Part shown: one piece after another, positions 44,755 through 52,684 of the stretch
Numbering within the stretch: position 1 is the first letter of the stretch
How the letters are laid out: each line of letters starts with the position of its first letter
Assembly (NCBI RefSeq): GCF_022811725.1
Contig: NZ_CP094527.1
Location: 3,968,001 to 4,032,000 of the forward strand
DNA: 64,000 nt
DNA from: Mucilaginibacter sp. SMC90
GTDB lineage: Bacteria > Bacteroidota > Bacteroidia > Sphingobacteriales > Sphingobacteriaceae
Direction of reading: 5' to 3'
Translations under genes and position numbers: made by a program
Notes under the pieces: model-generated
What the model was told of the DNA's origin: nothing
Database searches by the model: none
Seen by the model: only the letters and a program-made list of their open reading frames with translations

Positions 44755-44812
44755 GTAGCTATCTTTGTGACTGCGGTGCTGTGACTAACCGATAATGCGT
44801 GGGCGGTAAAGG

Positions 44813-44935
44813 CAGGTGTGTATGAGGAACGAATACACTCCTGCGCGCGGCGGCGAGGCTGGCGGCGTAATGGAACCCGGAGCGAAGCGCGTGGTGTAAT
44901 GCAGCCGCCTGCCGCAGCCGCATGGCCGTCCCCTC
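44813..44935. other. GC-rich structured non-coding segment in the mobile element
   Basis: The gap 44599-44966 holds no supported gene. It contains an 11-base near-perfect inverted repeat (CAGGTGTGTAT 44813-44823 with ATACACTCCTG 44833-44843), followed by a visibly GC-rich stretch (about 44843-44935) quite unlike the AT-rich surroundings. It may hold an RNA or a transfer site. Confidence 0.4.
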
Positions 44936-44966
44936 CTATCATAAAAGAAAACAGGTCAAAGTGTAC

Positions 44967-45569
44967 TCACTTAGCTGATCTAGCTTTCTTCAGGCTATCC
45001 CTCGCTGCTTTCTGATTCTTTTCTGCCTGATCAGCAAGAGCTTTGGCGGCAGCAATTGCCTGTTGCTTTTCCATAGCCTTTTCTGCCTTGGCGATAAAAG
45101 CATTCGGATCACTCTTTAATCCTGTAATAATTGTTTCCGCTGTTTTAGGATACATCGCCCTGACCAGCCAGAAATTATAAGCCTCATCGTTTAGCCGATC
45201 ATTTTGATGATTTAAATATAAAGCCGCACCAAATGACCCGGCAGTAATAACAAAAGCTACCACCAGTCCAATAATCAGGCTTTTTGACCATGCCCCGAAA
45301 TGATGATGATTTTTGATACCGATCACTTTAGGTACCCTTGAAACCACATCTTTCAATTCATCCATCTGTTGCTCGATTTTTTGATCATTATAACGTTTAT
45401 TAGCCGTTTCAATCCTGCTGGCTATCCTGTCTAATGTTTCTTTGTATTGCTGTAAAAAACTCTTTAGAAAGCCCGGCATTTCAGTTTCTACGATTGTTAT
45501 CCTTTGAATGAACCCCTGTATCAGTTCCTCCAGCATCGTTACTTTTTCTTCCAATTCTTCTTGTTGCAT
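44967..45569 (-). CDS. Coiled-coil membrane protein of the mobilization module
   Basis: Starting at the ATG at 45569 (200 residues; a GTG at 45614 would add 15) the product has an N-terminal coiled coil (about 1-95, rich in E, Q and R), one membrane span (about 105-128, SLIIGLVVAFVITAGSFGAAL) and a second Ala/Lys/Gln-rich coiled coil at the C-terminus. Genes of this form commonly follow the relaxase in Bacteroidetes mobilizable elements. It may help in DNA transfer at the membrane. It starts about 50 bases after the relaxase stop, so they are probably one operon. Confidence 0.7.
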   Translation of the reverse strand: MQQEELEEKVTMLEELIQGFIQRITIVETEMPGFLKSFLQQYKETLDRIASRIETANKRYNDQKIEQQMDELKDVVSRVPKVIGIKNHHHFGAWSKSLIIGLVVAFVITAGSFGAALYLNHQNDRLNDEAYNFWLVRAMYPKTAETIITGLKSDPNAFIAKAEKAMEKQQAIAAAKALADQAEKNQKAARDSLKKARSAK

Positions 45570-45615
45570 AATTTCTGAATTTGAATAGTTTAAATAATCA
45601 TTTTTTGCAATCACA

Positions 45616-46587
45616 CTACCTGCTTATTCCTTGTGACTGGGAATGCTCGGCTTCATGTTTCTTTCGTTTCCTTTTAGCTATATCTGCATCCCCCATCGGG
45701 TCGGGCGGACCGGCAACGAACTGCGGTTCCAGCAACGTTTCCATTATGCCTTTACCGCCAGTTTGAAGGCGTACGTAATCAACCTGGCCATGCTGCCGGA
45801 TCGCATCCCGTAACTGATCGGCTAATGAATGTGAATCTATTTTATGTTCCTGCTGCGCCTGTAGATTCCGGTTAAGCTGCATATCGATCCCGGCATAGCT
45901 CAAACTCCGGTCAATAGCAGAACCTTTCATTTTGATATCGCCTTTTTCAAAAGAGATGCCCTGCACGTCATTGCTGCCGCTCCGATATTTATAAGCGATT
46001 CCAATACCCTGTTTTTGCAAATTCGCTTCCAGCTGCCTCCAGTCTCCTGATTGTTTAAGCGCTGCTTTAATGGCATCAAAAAGTTCGTACCGGATTTTCT
46101 CTTTTCCTTGTAAGGCCTGCCTGTTCACCTGTTCCTTGCCTTCCCCTATATGATAGCCGTATATCAGTGTGATCTCTTTGCAGGCTTTAACATTCTTCGC
46201 AAAGTTGTTTTTGTCGGTAATGGTGTTACCGTTATTATCTACCCTGTTATAGATCACATGTAAATGCGGATGCTCCCTGTCATGGTGACGAACTACAACG
46301 AACTGGGTATTACGGATACCCACTTTATCCATGTATTCTTTAGCCCGCTCCACCATAATGTCATCACTCAACTTAGACAGATCTTCCCTGCTCCAGCTTA
46401 AAACCAGGTGCCCCACGGCTTTGCCTAATTCCGGTCGCATCTTCCGTTGCAGGTTAAAATCACGGGTGATCGTTCCTGCGTTCTGCATCCGCACCCCTTC
46501 GGCAGCAATGATCTTCGCATCCTGCTTATTCACCACATAACGGACACAGCCGCCAAAGTTTCGACCAGTTATCAGTTTACCCATCAT
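45616..46587 (-). CDS. Relaxase/mobilization nuclease (MOBP-type)
   Basis: The 323-residue protein has the relaxase motif I region (GKLITGRNFGGCVRYV) and the metal-binding histidine cluster HHDREHPHLHVIYNRVD near residues 105-120, which matches Bacteroidetes mobilization nucleases (MobA/MobB type). It nicks oriT on one strand and forms a covalent tyrosine-DNA link to start transfer. Its start overlaps the end of the mobC gene by about 11 bases. A strong inverted-repeat block upstream of mobC is the likely oriT. The C-terminus is short and lacks a helicase or primase domain. Confidence 0.9.
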   Translation of the reverse strand: MMGKLITGRNFGGCVRYVVNKQDAKIIAAEGVRMQNAGTITRDFNLQRKMRPELGKAVGHLVLSWSREDLSKLSDDIMVERAKEYMDKVGIRNTQFVVVRHHDREHPHLHVIYNRVDNNGNTITDKNNFAKNVKACKEITLIYGYHIGEGKEQVNRQALQGKEKIRYELFDAIKAALKQSGDWRQLEANLQKQGIGIAYKYRSGSNDVQGISFEKGDIKMKGSAIDRSLSYAGIDMQLNRNLQAQQEHKIDSHSLADQLRDAIRQHGQVDYVRLQTGGKGIMETLLEPQFVAGPPDPMGDADIAKRKRKKHEAEHSQSQGISR

Positions 46588-46954
46588 GGCTACTGATCTT
46601 TATTAATAAATCCTCGATCTGTTTCAGCAAGGCCTGGCATTTCAGGGCAAGTGAGAAAAGCCCGGCCACATGGGCAAGGTGTGTCAGCTGATTAAGGTTA
46701 TTGGCAAGCCCCGCCAGCATCCTGAACCAACCGGTTTCCTCTACTGTAAATCGCGGGAAAACTTTCGCGCTTTTTGCCGCCCTACGGAACCACTCACTGG
46801 ATCTCAACCCGGCTTTCTTTGCCCTGCCATCGATCAAGACACGTTCAGTCGGCGTTAATCGTACCATCAGGAAATCGCTTCGGCTGACCGCTTTTTTCGG
46901 TCTGCCGGGCAACCTCCTTTTCTGTATTTTATCTTTCTCAGTTGATCCTGTCAT
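46577..46954 (-). CDS. mobC: MobC-like mobilization accessory protein
   Basis: The 125-residue protein begins with a basic tail (KRRLPGRPKKA), then a ribbon-helix-helix-like segment (FLMVRLTPTERVLIDGRAKKAG) and a C-terminal helix pair. MobC proteins bind oriT and help the relaxase to open it. The gene overlaps the relaxase start and lies 32 bases after the candidate oriT at 46986-47075, the usual order in these elements. Confidence 0.82.
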   Translation of the reverse strand: MTGSTEKDKIQKRRLPGRPKKAVSRSDFLMVRLTPTERVLIDGRAKKAGLRSSEWFRRAAKSAKVFPRFTVEETGWFRMLAGLANNLNQLTHLAHVAGLFSLALKCQALLKQIEDLLIKISSHDG

Positions 46955-46985
46955 AAAATCACTTTCTTAAAACTTCTTCCCAAAC

Positions 46986-47075
46986 CGACCAACGGGAGCG
47001 AGTTACCGGATCACCCCGGCGGGGTGTATCCGGGTTTTTGTGAAGCAAAAACATTAACTCGCTCCCTTCGGGTCG
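46986..47075. promoter_or_regulatory. Candidate oriT: nested inverted repeats upstream of mobC
   Basis: An outer perfect 12-base repeat GGGAGCGAGTTA (46994-47005) pairs with TAACTCGCTCCC (47055-47066), extended by CGACC (46986-46990) and GGTCG (47071-47075). Inside are a hairpin CCGGAT-CACCCC / GGGGTG-(T)-ATCCGG (47006-47033) and GTTTTTG / CAAAAAC (47034-47052). This nested structure next to mobC and relaxase is what oriT regions look like. The nick site cannot be placed from sequence alone. Confidence 0.6.
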
Positions 47076-47197
47076 TAGATTTCTCCGCCATATATCACGC
47101 TATCTGTATAGGTGCTGCATACCGCTTGCACCATGTTACCCTAATTTTGCAAAACGAAGTTTTGCGTGGATTTAGACACCATCCTTTTCGCCACTGC

Positions 47198-47506
47198 TTA
47201 CGCTTCCGGCCAGTAAACCAGGCTGCCCTCCTTCGGATGGTAGGACGGCTGATACCGGATATAACCATACTCATCCAGCTCCCTGATGCACTTGTGATAA
47301 GTGGCAATGGATGCGACCTTGGAAAACGCCATGAGCGTTTTCCGGGTTACATTGAATGGGCTTCTAAAACCATTCCGCTGCCAGCAGAAAAACAAACCGG
47401 TGAACAGGCTCAGATGGGTTGGCAGCAACCTGCTATCTTTCTCCATGCGTTTAAGCAAGCTGGCATAACCTGTCAGCTCCTTAACAATTTCCTTTTGTAG
47501 CTTCAT
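47198..47506 (-). CDS. Small winged-helix-type protein of the mobile element
   Basis: The 102-residue product has a helical N-terminus, a hydrophobic core (LSLFTGLFFCWQRNGF) and a C-terminal RELDEYGYIRYQPSYHPKEGS motif like the wing of a winged-helix domain. Such proteins recur beside excisionase-like genes in Bacteroidetes elements. Its start overlaps the end of the next gene (47503) by about four bases. It may control mobilization or replication. Function unknown. Confidence 0.7.
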   Translation of the reverse strand: MKLQKEIVKELTGYASLLKRMEKDSRLLPTHLSLFTGLFFCWQRNGFRSPFNVTRKTLMAFSKVASIATYHKCIRELDEYGYIRYQPSYHPKEGSLVYWPEA

Positions 47507-47766
47507 TTACCTTCTCCTTCCAGGATCTTGTTGATGTCTTCCAACTTGTAGTACATGATGCTTCCTACCTTTGTAAAACGAAGTGTCCCATTGATCCGTA
47601 AATTCTGAAGCGTTCCGGGCGATATCCCCAATAGTTTTCTTACTTCCACGCTCTTTAGCCATTTCTTTGTACTTGCTTGCCCAGGCTGTACGATCCGTTT
47701 GATCTCATTAAGCAAATCGCTTTTAAATTCCAATAAATCCCCTTTAGTGATTAGTTCCACATTCAT
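47503..47766 (-). CDS. Excisionase-like helix-turn-helix protein
   Basis: The 87-residue protein contains WLKSVEVRKLLGISPGTLQ and NGTLRFTKVGSIMYYKLED, which form the MerR/excisionase-type HTH_17 domain in the last 55 residues. This family includes excisionases and small regulators in integrative elements. It overlaps the downstream gene by four bases (start codon over stop codon), so it is co-transcribed. The most likely role is excision control or transcription control of the element. Confidence 0.85.
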   Translation of the reverse strand: MNVELITKGDLLEFKSDLLNEIKRIVQPGQASTKKWLKSVEVRKLLGISPGTLQNLRINGTLRFTKVGSIMYYKLEDINKILEGEGK

Positions 47767-47781
47767 CTGTTCCTCCTTGTT

Positions 47782-48051
47782 TTAATCGTTAATGGTTTGT
47801 TGCATGGCATTAAGTACTTCGCTTTTTCTGAAGTACACCCTTTTATGCAGGCGCAAATAGGGTAAACCTTTTTTCATCCAGTCTGTAAGCGTAACGAGAG
47901 ACACGCCGAGTTCGGCGGCGAGTTCCTGCTTGGATAAAAGTTTTTCTGAATCAGGCAGCTGAATGCCCCCCATTTTAAAATGTTCCTGGAGTTCTGCCCT
48001 CACCGCCTGGCGTATGCACAGGCTAAGAGCTTCTTGATTGATTATCTGCAT
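47782..48051 (-). CDS. Second excisionase-like helix-turn-helix protein
   Basis: This 89-residue protein has an HTH_17 domain in its C-terminal part (LLSKQELAAELGVSLVTLTDW, about 38-58, followed by LRLHKRVYFRKSEV). The N-terminal 35 residues are helical. Two such genes side by side, 15 bases apart, are typical of Bacteroidetes mobilizable elements, where one may be the excisionase and the other a transcription regulator. Which is which cannot be told from sequence. Confidence 0.85.
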   Translation of the reverse strand: MQIINQEALSLCIRQAVRAELQEHFKMGGIQLPDSEKLLSKQELAAELGVSLVTLTDWMKKGLPYLRLHKRVYFRKSEVLNAMQQTIND

Positions 48052-48224
48052 AGCATTTGTTTTGGAACAAATGTGTACTGTACAGAATAGATTTCTTGAC
48101 CATGCAGAACTGCATGGTTAAAATGGAGGAGTTTAGAGAAAGCTATAGAAGCTCATAAGGAGCTGGTTAACAGATTGATGCTATATTGACGAATAGCTAA
48201 TTACATTGTCAGCAAAAGAAAAAA

Positions 48225-48992
48225 TCAACTTCTCTTTTTCGCGGGATTGATCGTAAATAGCTTTGCTTTTGCAGGAATATCTGCGTGTTTATCTCCCGGC
48301 TCCCGCTTGTCACTTGGGAAATAACGCCGTATAGTCTCGTAATTGATCTCCTTATCGCCCTCGCGGAAATACTTGCAGATCATCTTCATCCAGACACTCT
48401 GTGTTTGGGAAAACATAAGCTCTTTCCCTTCAGGTGTTTTGAGTTCCTGCATTTGCAAATGCAGGTGTAAAACCACATTTCGGTAGCCTTCCGGGATATT
48501 GATATAACCTTCGGTTTCAAGCGTGGTAGCTTTCTTAAGGTCAGCTTTCAACTGGGTTAGCTCTTTCTTAAGTGCCAAGATTTCTGATTCCTGCTGCGCT
48601 ATTACGGCATCATTAGATTTATGAACATTCCAACGGTCAAGCGAGATCAGTAGCGCAGTAAACTTTTGTAATCTCTCTATTTCCCGCTCATTCTTCAAAT
48701 GGTGTTTGTCATAAACATCCTTGCCCAACAATACTTTTAATTGCCTTTCAATGAGCGACCAGAAATATTTAAAGAAGATTTCCGCTGTACCATCGGTATG
48801 GTGAGATAAATAATAAGCCAGGTGGCGTTGATAAAATTCGTCTATGCAGCCTTCGGGGATGGCAACCACCCTTTTAAAAAAGTGCTTTAAAAAATGTGAC
48901 CTGTCCCATTGTAACGGATTGCCGATATCCAAGGTTATCTTTGAAAAGTCGAAGCGGTCGCGGGGTCTGAAGTAGGTGACGCTCATAAGCAT
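48225..48992 (-). CDS. Conserved mobile-element protein of unknown function
   Basis: This 255-residue soluble protein has an alpha-helical composition, a coiled-coil segment (about 125-155, ESEILALKKELTQLKADL) and a C-terminal motif INYETIRRYFPSDKREPGDKHAD. The position, last of the element genes and upstream of the HTH proteins, resembles the regulatory or RteC-like proteins of Bacteroides elements, but I cannot prove homology by eye. The start at 48992 may be two codons late or early (MLMS / MS). Confidence 0.6.
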   Translation of the reverse strand: MLMSVTYFRPRDRFDFSKITLDIGNPLQWDRSHFLKHFFKRVVAIPEGCIDEFYQRHLAYYLSHHTDGTAEIFFKYFWSLIERQLKVLLGKDVYDKHHLKNEREIERLQKFTALLISLDRWNVHKSNDAVIAQQESEILALKKELTQLKADLKKATTLETEGYINIPEGYRNVVLHLHLQMQELKTPEGKELMFSQTQSVWMKMICKYFREGDKEINYETIRRYFPSDKREPGDKHADIPAKAKLFTINPAKKRS

Positions 48993-49176
48993 GAGATTTA
49001 GTCAAAAATAAGCGTTTTCAAGTTCGGAGAAAAGAGGTATTGAAGGATAGCATATAGCCGAAATGCCTACACAAGGCTAATTATTCCTCCTTAACTAAAC
49101 CGTGTTATATAAATCAGTTATATCCTGGCCGATTTTCTCAATTACACTTCGGGGTCGAGGAGATTTAACATTTAAT

Positions 49177-49389
49177 TTATCGTTCATCATTCCCACTATC
49201 AAATAAATCAAGTTGATCCAGTTTTGGAATAGCGCCATATTTCCCCATACTGTAATCTTTGTCAAAAAAAGCATCATTGCGAAAGAAAGGTTCTTTGATA
49301 TATATGCTACTGATCGTAGTCGCGCCGACCCCGTCTTCTCCGCAAACACCATTTGATCCCTTCTCAGTATTTTCTTCAATAAAATGCTG
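49177..49389 (-). pseudogene. Gene fragment in a frame hidden by a longer spurious frame
   Basis: On the minus strand a 70-codon stretch ends at the stop 49177-49179 and reads as a plausible protein C-terminus: VCGEDGVGATTISSIY ... EPFFRNDAFFDK ... LFDSGNDER. It begins right after a stop and has no start codon, so it is a remnant whose 5' part is lost. A longer 135-codon frame (49095-49502) over the same bases looks random. The parent family is not recognised. It lies at the presumed right edge of the mobile element. Confidence 0.4.
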
Positions 49390-49603
49390 TTATTACAGCT
49401 ACAAATTAGCTGTCCGCCATTAGGGTTATTTTCGTTTGAATTGAACAAGCCAATGATCATTTTTTGATTTATTAATGGTATAGTTAAAATTATTATTTCC
49501 AAATTCTCTGGCGCAACAAATAGATAAGTATTTGCAACAAGCGCGAAAGTATGGATAGCTGAAACTCTGTTTTTTTGAGATACCTACTGATCAAACAAAC
49601 ATC

Positions 49604-49993
49604 ATGAAAAACTTTATCTTTTCAGCTTCTTAATTGTGGTTTTATGCACTGCTCTTTCCTTTACCGACGACCCTAATCTACTTATCGGGAGATGGGAACA
49701 TTCTACTAGTTCGCATGGGGGAACCTTTTAACTTTTTGGTTATTTTCAGGATTAACGGAACTTTCGATGGATTTATCAATAAAAAAGAATTTGTGAGCGG
49801 AGTATATCACATGAAGCACGATACGCTCTATATCTCCGATGCTACCTGCAATGCCCACTATCAAGGCACTTACAAAGTTGAGTTTTATAGTCTCAGAGAT
49901 TCACTCAAATTTCATTTGATCCAGGATACCTTTAAAGGCCGCAAGGAAGGAACTAATGGGCTCCTGTTCAAAAATATTGGTGCGAGCAGGTAA
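49604..49993 (+). pseudogene. Broken small secreted protein gene (two frameshifts)
   Basis: An ATG at 49604 (MKNFIFSA) starts a signal peptide that continues in another frame (LIVVLCTALSFTDDPNLL) and then IGRWEHSTSSHGGTF, before shifting again to NFLVIFRINGTFDGFIN and running to the stop at 49993. Joined, it is a 128-residue secreted protein with a lipocalin-like GRWE start. At least two single-base frame changes are needed, near 49628 and 49730. Sequencing error cannot be excluded, but the neighbours are broken too. Confidence 0.6.
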
Positions 49994-50004
49994 CCTTACT
50001 CAAC

Positions 50005-50654
50005 ATGAAGAAGTTGTGCATCACCCTTTTTACGCTTGGAATTATCCTCGTAATCTCCCAGAGTGCGTTTAAAGATCATGAACCGGAAACGCTGCAGCTT
50101 TGGGCCGGAAATTATTTTTTGACCCGATACTTTCAAGTACTGGTAAGATCAGTTGCGCCTCCTGTCATAAAGAGAAATTTGCATTCTCAGATACCTCGGC
50201 CGTTAGTTTGGGAGTTCATGGCAGGAAGGGTTTGCCTGTAAATACGGCTATTTGGCGACTTGGGCACAATAATTATTATAAATTGGCTTTTACTACAGTT
50301 TTTAATGGGGCCCCCAATGCTGGTAACCTGGCCAAAGAGTTATCGGCATTTGAACGGACTTTAGAAACAGGCGACTCGCCCTTTGATAATTGGAGACTGA
50401 ATGATAACGAATCAGCAGTTAGTGAGTCGGCCAAACGTGGCTTTGCTATCTTTAATTCCAAAGGCCGCTGTATTCAATGCCATTTCGGCCCCGACTTTAA
50501 TGATGTGGAATTTAGATCAATAGGCCTTTATGATGGCAAAACATTGCGCGATAGCGGCCGCCCATGCGTTACTAAAAAAGTGGCCGAGATCGGTAGGTTT
50601 AAGATAGGGGCGGGCAAGTTTCTTATGCGTTTTACCTACCGCTATGGTTATTGA
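50005..50654 (+). pseudogene. Decayed di-heme cytochrome c peroxidase
   Basis: The frame from 50005 (MKKLCITLFTLGIILVIS, a signal peptide) shifts near 50095 to the frame LGRKLFFDPILSSTGKISCASCHKE. That segment holds the first heme motif CASCH, and CIQCH further on is the second. This matches the MauG/cytochrome c peroxidase family, but the gene lacks about 80 residues in the middle (after SLGVHGRKGL) and is cut off after GRFKIG. Part of a normal protein of about 330 residues remains. Intact copies would detoxify hydrogen peroxide in the periplasm. This copy is surely inactive. Confidence 0.72.
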
Positions 50655-51362
50655 ACAGCGGTTTGATGTTATTGGCGGCTTTTTACTTATACCCCAGCCA
50701 GGCCAACGGTTACATATCATCTGCTTTGTTGCTGCTAATCCCCTGGTCGCTGTTCGCGATTTTTGGTGGTATGGGCCGCCCCGGGCAATATATCGGATTG
50801 GCTTGCTACAGCACAAACGCAGTAAGTGCGTTATACAATACTTATGGCGTGCGGCGTTTGCGCTTACCTTGGCTTCGGCCTTTTAGAAGGAAAATTGCAA
50901 AATCAGGTGAAGTGATATATTCAGTACTGGGATTCGCGCTTTTAACCATCGCGCTTTTAACCATCGCGCTTCCTTTATTTTTAGTGAACATGGCCTTTTG
51001 GGGGTACTACCTCCCTGTAGCGTTTAAGGAATTTCAGCTAACGCCTGCATCGCCAAGACCAGACTGGTATCTTGCTTTGAGAGCATTGTTTTATGTTATA
51101 GCTGTAGCAGAGGTAACCCTTATCTATTTGGCCATCCTGTTTTTTGCTGTTGCTATGAAAATGCGAGGCTACTTACCCTTGTTTCCTGTAATTGGTACTT
51201 TGGCTTTAGTATAGTCGGCTTATTTTTGGTTCTCATCCCTTCTTCCTGGCCAGGACCACCAGATATGGCGGGCTTGCTGGCGGCCATTCCTGCAATACCT
51301 TTCATTATGCCCTATCTAATGGCTATAAAGCTATTGCGTGAGTATTCAGATTGGTTAATATA
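50651..51362 (+). pseudogene. Frameshifted membrane protein gene
   Basis: The frame from 50651 encodes 187 residues with five or six hydrophobic spans and then stops at 51214. Another frame from about 51205 continues with GLFLVLIPSSWPGPPDMAGL and AIPFIMPYLMAIKLL to a stop at 51362, as expected for the lost C-terminus. A 15-base tandem repeat (50936-50950, 50951-50965) duplicates ALLTI in a span. No family is recognised. The upstream end overlaps the broken peroxidase gene. Confidence 0.5.
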
Positions 51363-51471
51363 ACTTCAAACCACACTAATTATTGGCGTTTTCATTAAGT
51401 ACTCTAACATAGGTTAAATAAAGCATCATTGCTAACTAAAACAAATGCAGGGTTTTGAGCGTTGGTTATGA

Positions 51472-51892
51472 GTGGTTTCAACAAATCGGCCAGCCCGCAT
51501 TTTACTGATAGAAGATTCTGAGATCGATAGGGTTATATTTAATTTAATGATCAAAAAAACGGTTGATAATCCGGTTATTGAAACTTGCGAAGACGGAGTT
51601 ACCGCAATTAGCAGATTAATGAGACTCAACGCGCAGGGAAGTGATCATTTACCAGATTAAATTTTTCTTGAGCTGGCAATGCCACTGATGGATGGATGGT
51701 TGGTAGTTTATGGAGGAATACAACAGGCTTAATATCGACCCTATGCGTAAAAGTAAAATCTATGTGCTTTCATCATCTATTTTTAAAAAAGATGTGGTTA
51801 AATCACACTCAAACACGAGGATCGAAAAATTTTTATCAAAACCAATTGATTTTGGAATGATCAAAAATATTTTCTTCATCACCAACAGATAG
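51472..51892 (+). pseudogene. Broken single-domain response regulator
   Basis: The first frame (from 51472) encodes ARILLIEDSEIDRVIFNLMI, the receiver beta-1 with the acidic pair, and then a TAA at 51658 interrupts what reads IFLELAMPLMDGW, the usual site of the phosphorylatable Asp loop. A frameshift follows, and the rest (51710-51892, VLSSSIFKK ... KFLSKPIDF, with the conserved Lys) is in another frame. It is a CheY-like receiver with no output domain. It cannot work as it stands. Confidence 0.8.
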
Positions 51893-52102
51893 ATGAAAAA
51901 ATGTTCATTTAGTAACTTTATTCAGGAAGATTACGTTATGCCTATTCCAGTGCTATTTTACGCCCAAACCTTATAAAATTTCTTTGTCCTTTTGCATACT
52001 CATCTACAGTGGTATTCAATGATGTGCGGTAAAGATAACATCAACCACAGCCTATAAAACTACAGGCTATATACTAAATTGTATATGCATCAATGAACCC
52101 AG

Positions 52103-52456
52103 TTAAACTTTCATTTTTTTAGTGATATCGCTTATTCGGTTAAGCTCTTCATGAAAATTTTCCGTATCTGCTACGAACATGCTTTGTGGTGAAAAACGGT
52201 TTTCTATTGTTCGCTCAAATACCGCGTTAATAATCAAAATAACAATAATAATCCTATTCGATTTATGTTCGTAATTGATAGCAAACTTCCCCTCAAATAA
52301 TTCGGCTGTGGCTTTGTTTTGAAATTTGACTTCGCCACATAGCAATCCAGATTTGATAAATTGCAGATTAAAACTGGAGGAACTAATATCGCAGCTAATG
52401 AGGTAATCTAAAAACGATTCAGCCCTTCCTGAATAATCATCCATGTTTGTATACAT
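52103..52456 (-). CDS. Hypothetical protein
   Basis: The 117-residue product (possible internal start at residue 5) is a soluble alpha/beta protein with motifs GEVKFQNKATAELFEGKF and IIIVILIINAVFERT. I recognise no family. It stands alone between the broken response regulator and the DUF2383-DUF892 gene. The steady amino-acid composition suggests a true gene. Confidence 0.5.
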   Translation of the reverse strand: MYTNMDDYSGRAESFLDYLISCDISSSSFNLQFIKSGLLCGEVKFQNKATAELFEGKFAINYEHKSNRIIIVILIINAVFERTIENRFSPQSMFVADTENFHEELNRISDITKKMKV

Positions 52457-52636
52457 GTTATTTTAAGGGTGAATCACCAATAGGTATGTCATATTTTCAG
52501 TGTTTAACGAATTGAATTTTCAAATCGGGAATGTACCCATTATTATTTATGCTCTATTCATTCAGCTTGTTCATTAACCAGCAAATCTTTTTATTGGAAA
52601 AGCTTTCTGTAATTGCGGATTATCAGAAATAAAAAC

Positions 52637-52658
52637 GGCCACCCGGAATCAGGCGACC
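52637..52658 (-). terminator. Terminator after the DUF2383-DUF892 gene
   Basis: On the minus strand GGTCGCC (52658-52652) pairs with GGTGGCC (52643-52637) with two G-U pairs, and a T run follows at 52635-52631. Confidence 0.7.
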
Positions 52659-52684
52659 TCCATCTATTCACATCACTTCGTTCA

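Larger units (their letters stand above)
41463..49090. mobile_element. Candidate integrative mobilizable element next to tRNA-Ser
   Basis: From the tRNA 3' end to about 49.1 kb the genes are those of a mobilizable element: a tyrosine integrase next to the tRNA, a toxin-like pair, a MOBP-type relaxase with MobC and a probable oriT, and three small DNA-binding proteins, all of the kind seen together in Bacteroidetes elements. No full conjugation (tra) set is present, so it would need a helper. The right boundary is not fixed: I found no exact copy of the tRNA 3' end (GGTTCGAATCC to CTCTCCGCCA) within the window. The boundary is therefore placed after the last element-like gene. Confidence 0.7.

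Noticed and set aside
44652..44942. 96-codon minus-strand frame in the mobile element
   Set aside because: It covers the hairpin and GC-rich repeat block, is rich in Arg and Ala from that composition, and matches no family.
49095..49502. 135-codon minus-strand frame
   Set aside because: Its amino-acid pattern looks random, and the same bases give a more orderly protein end in another frame (49177-49389).
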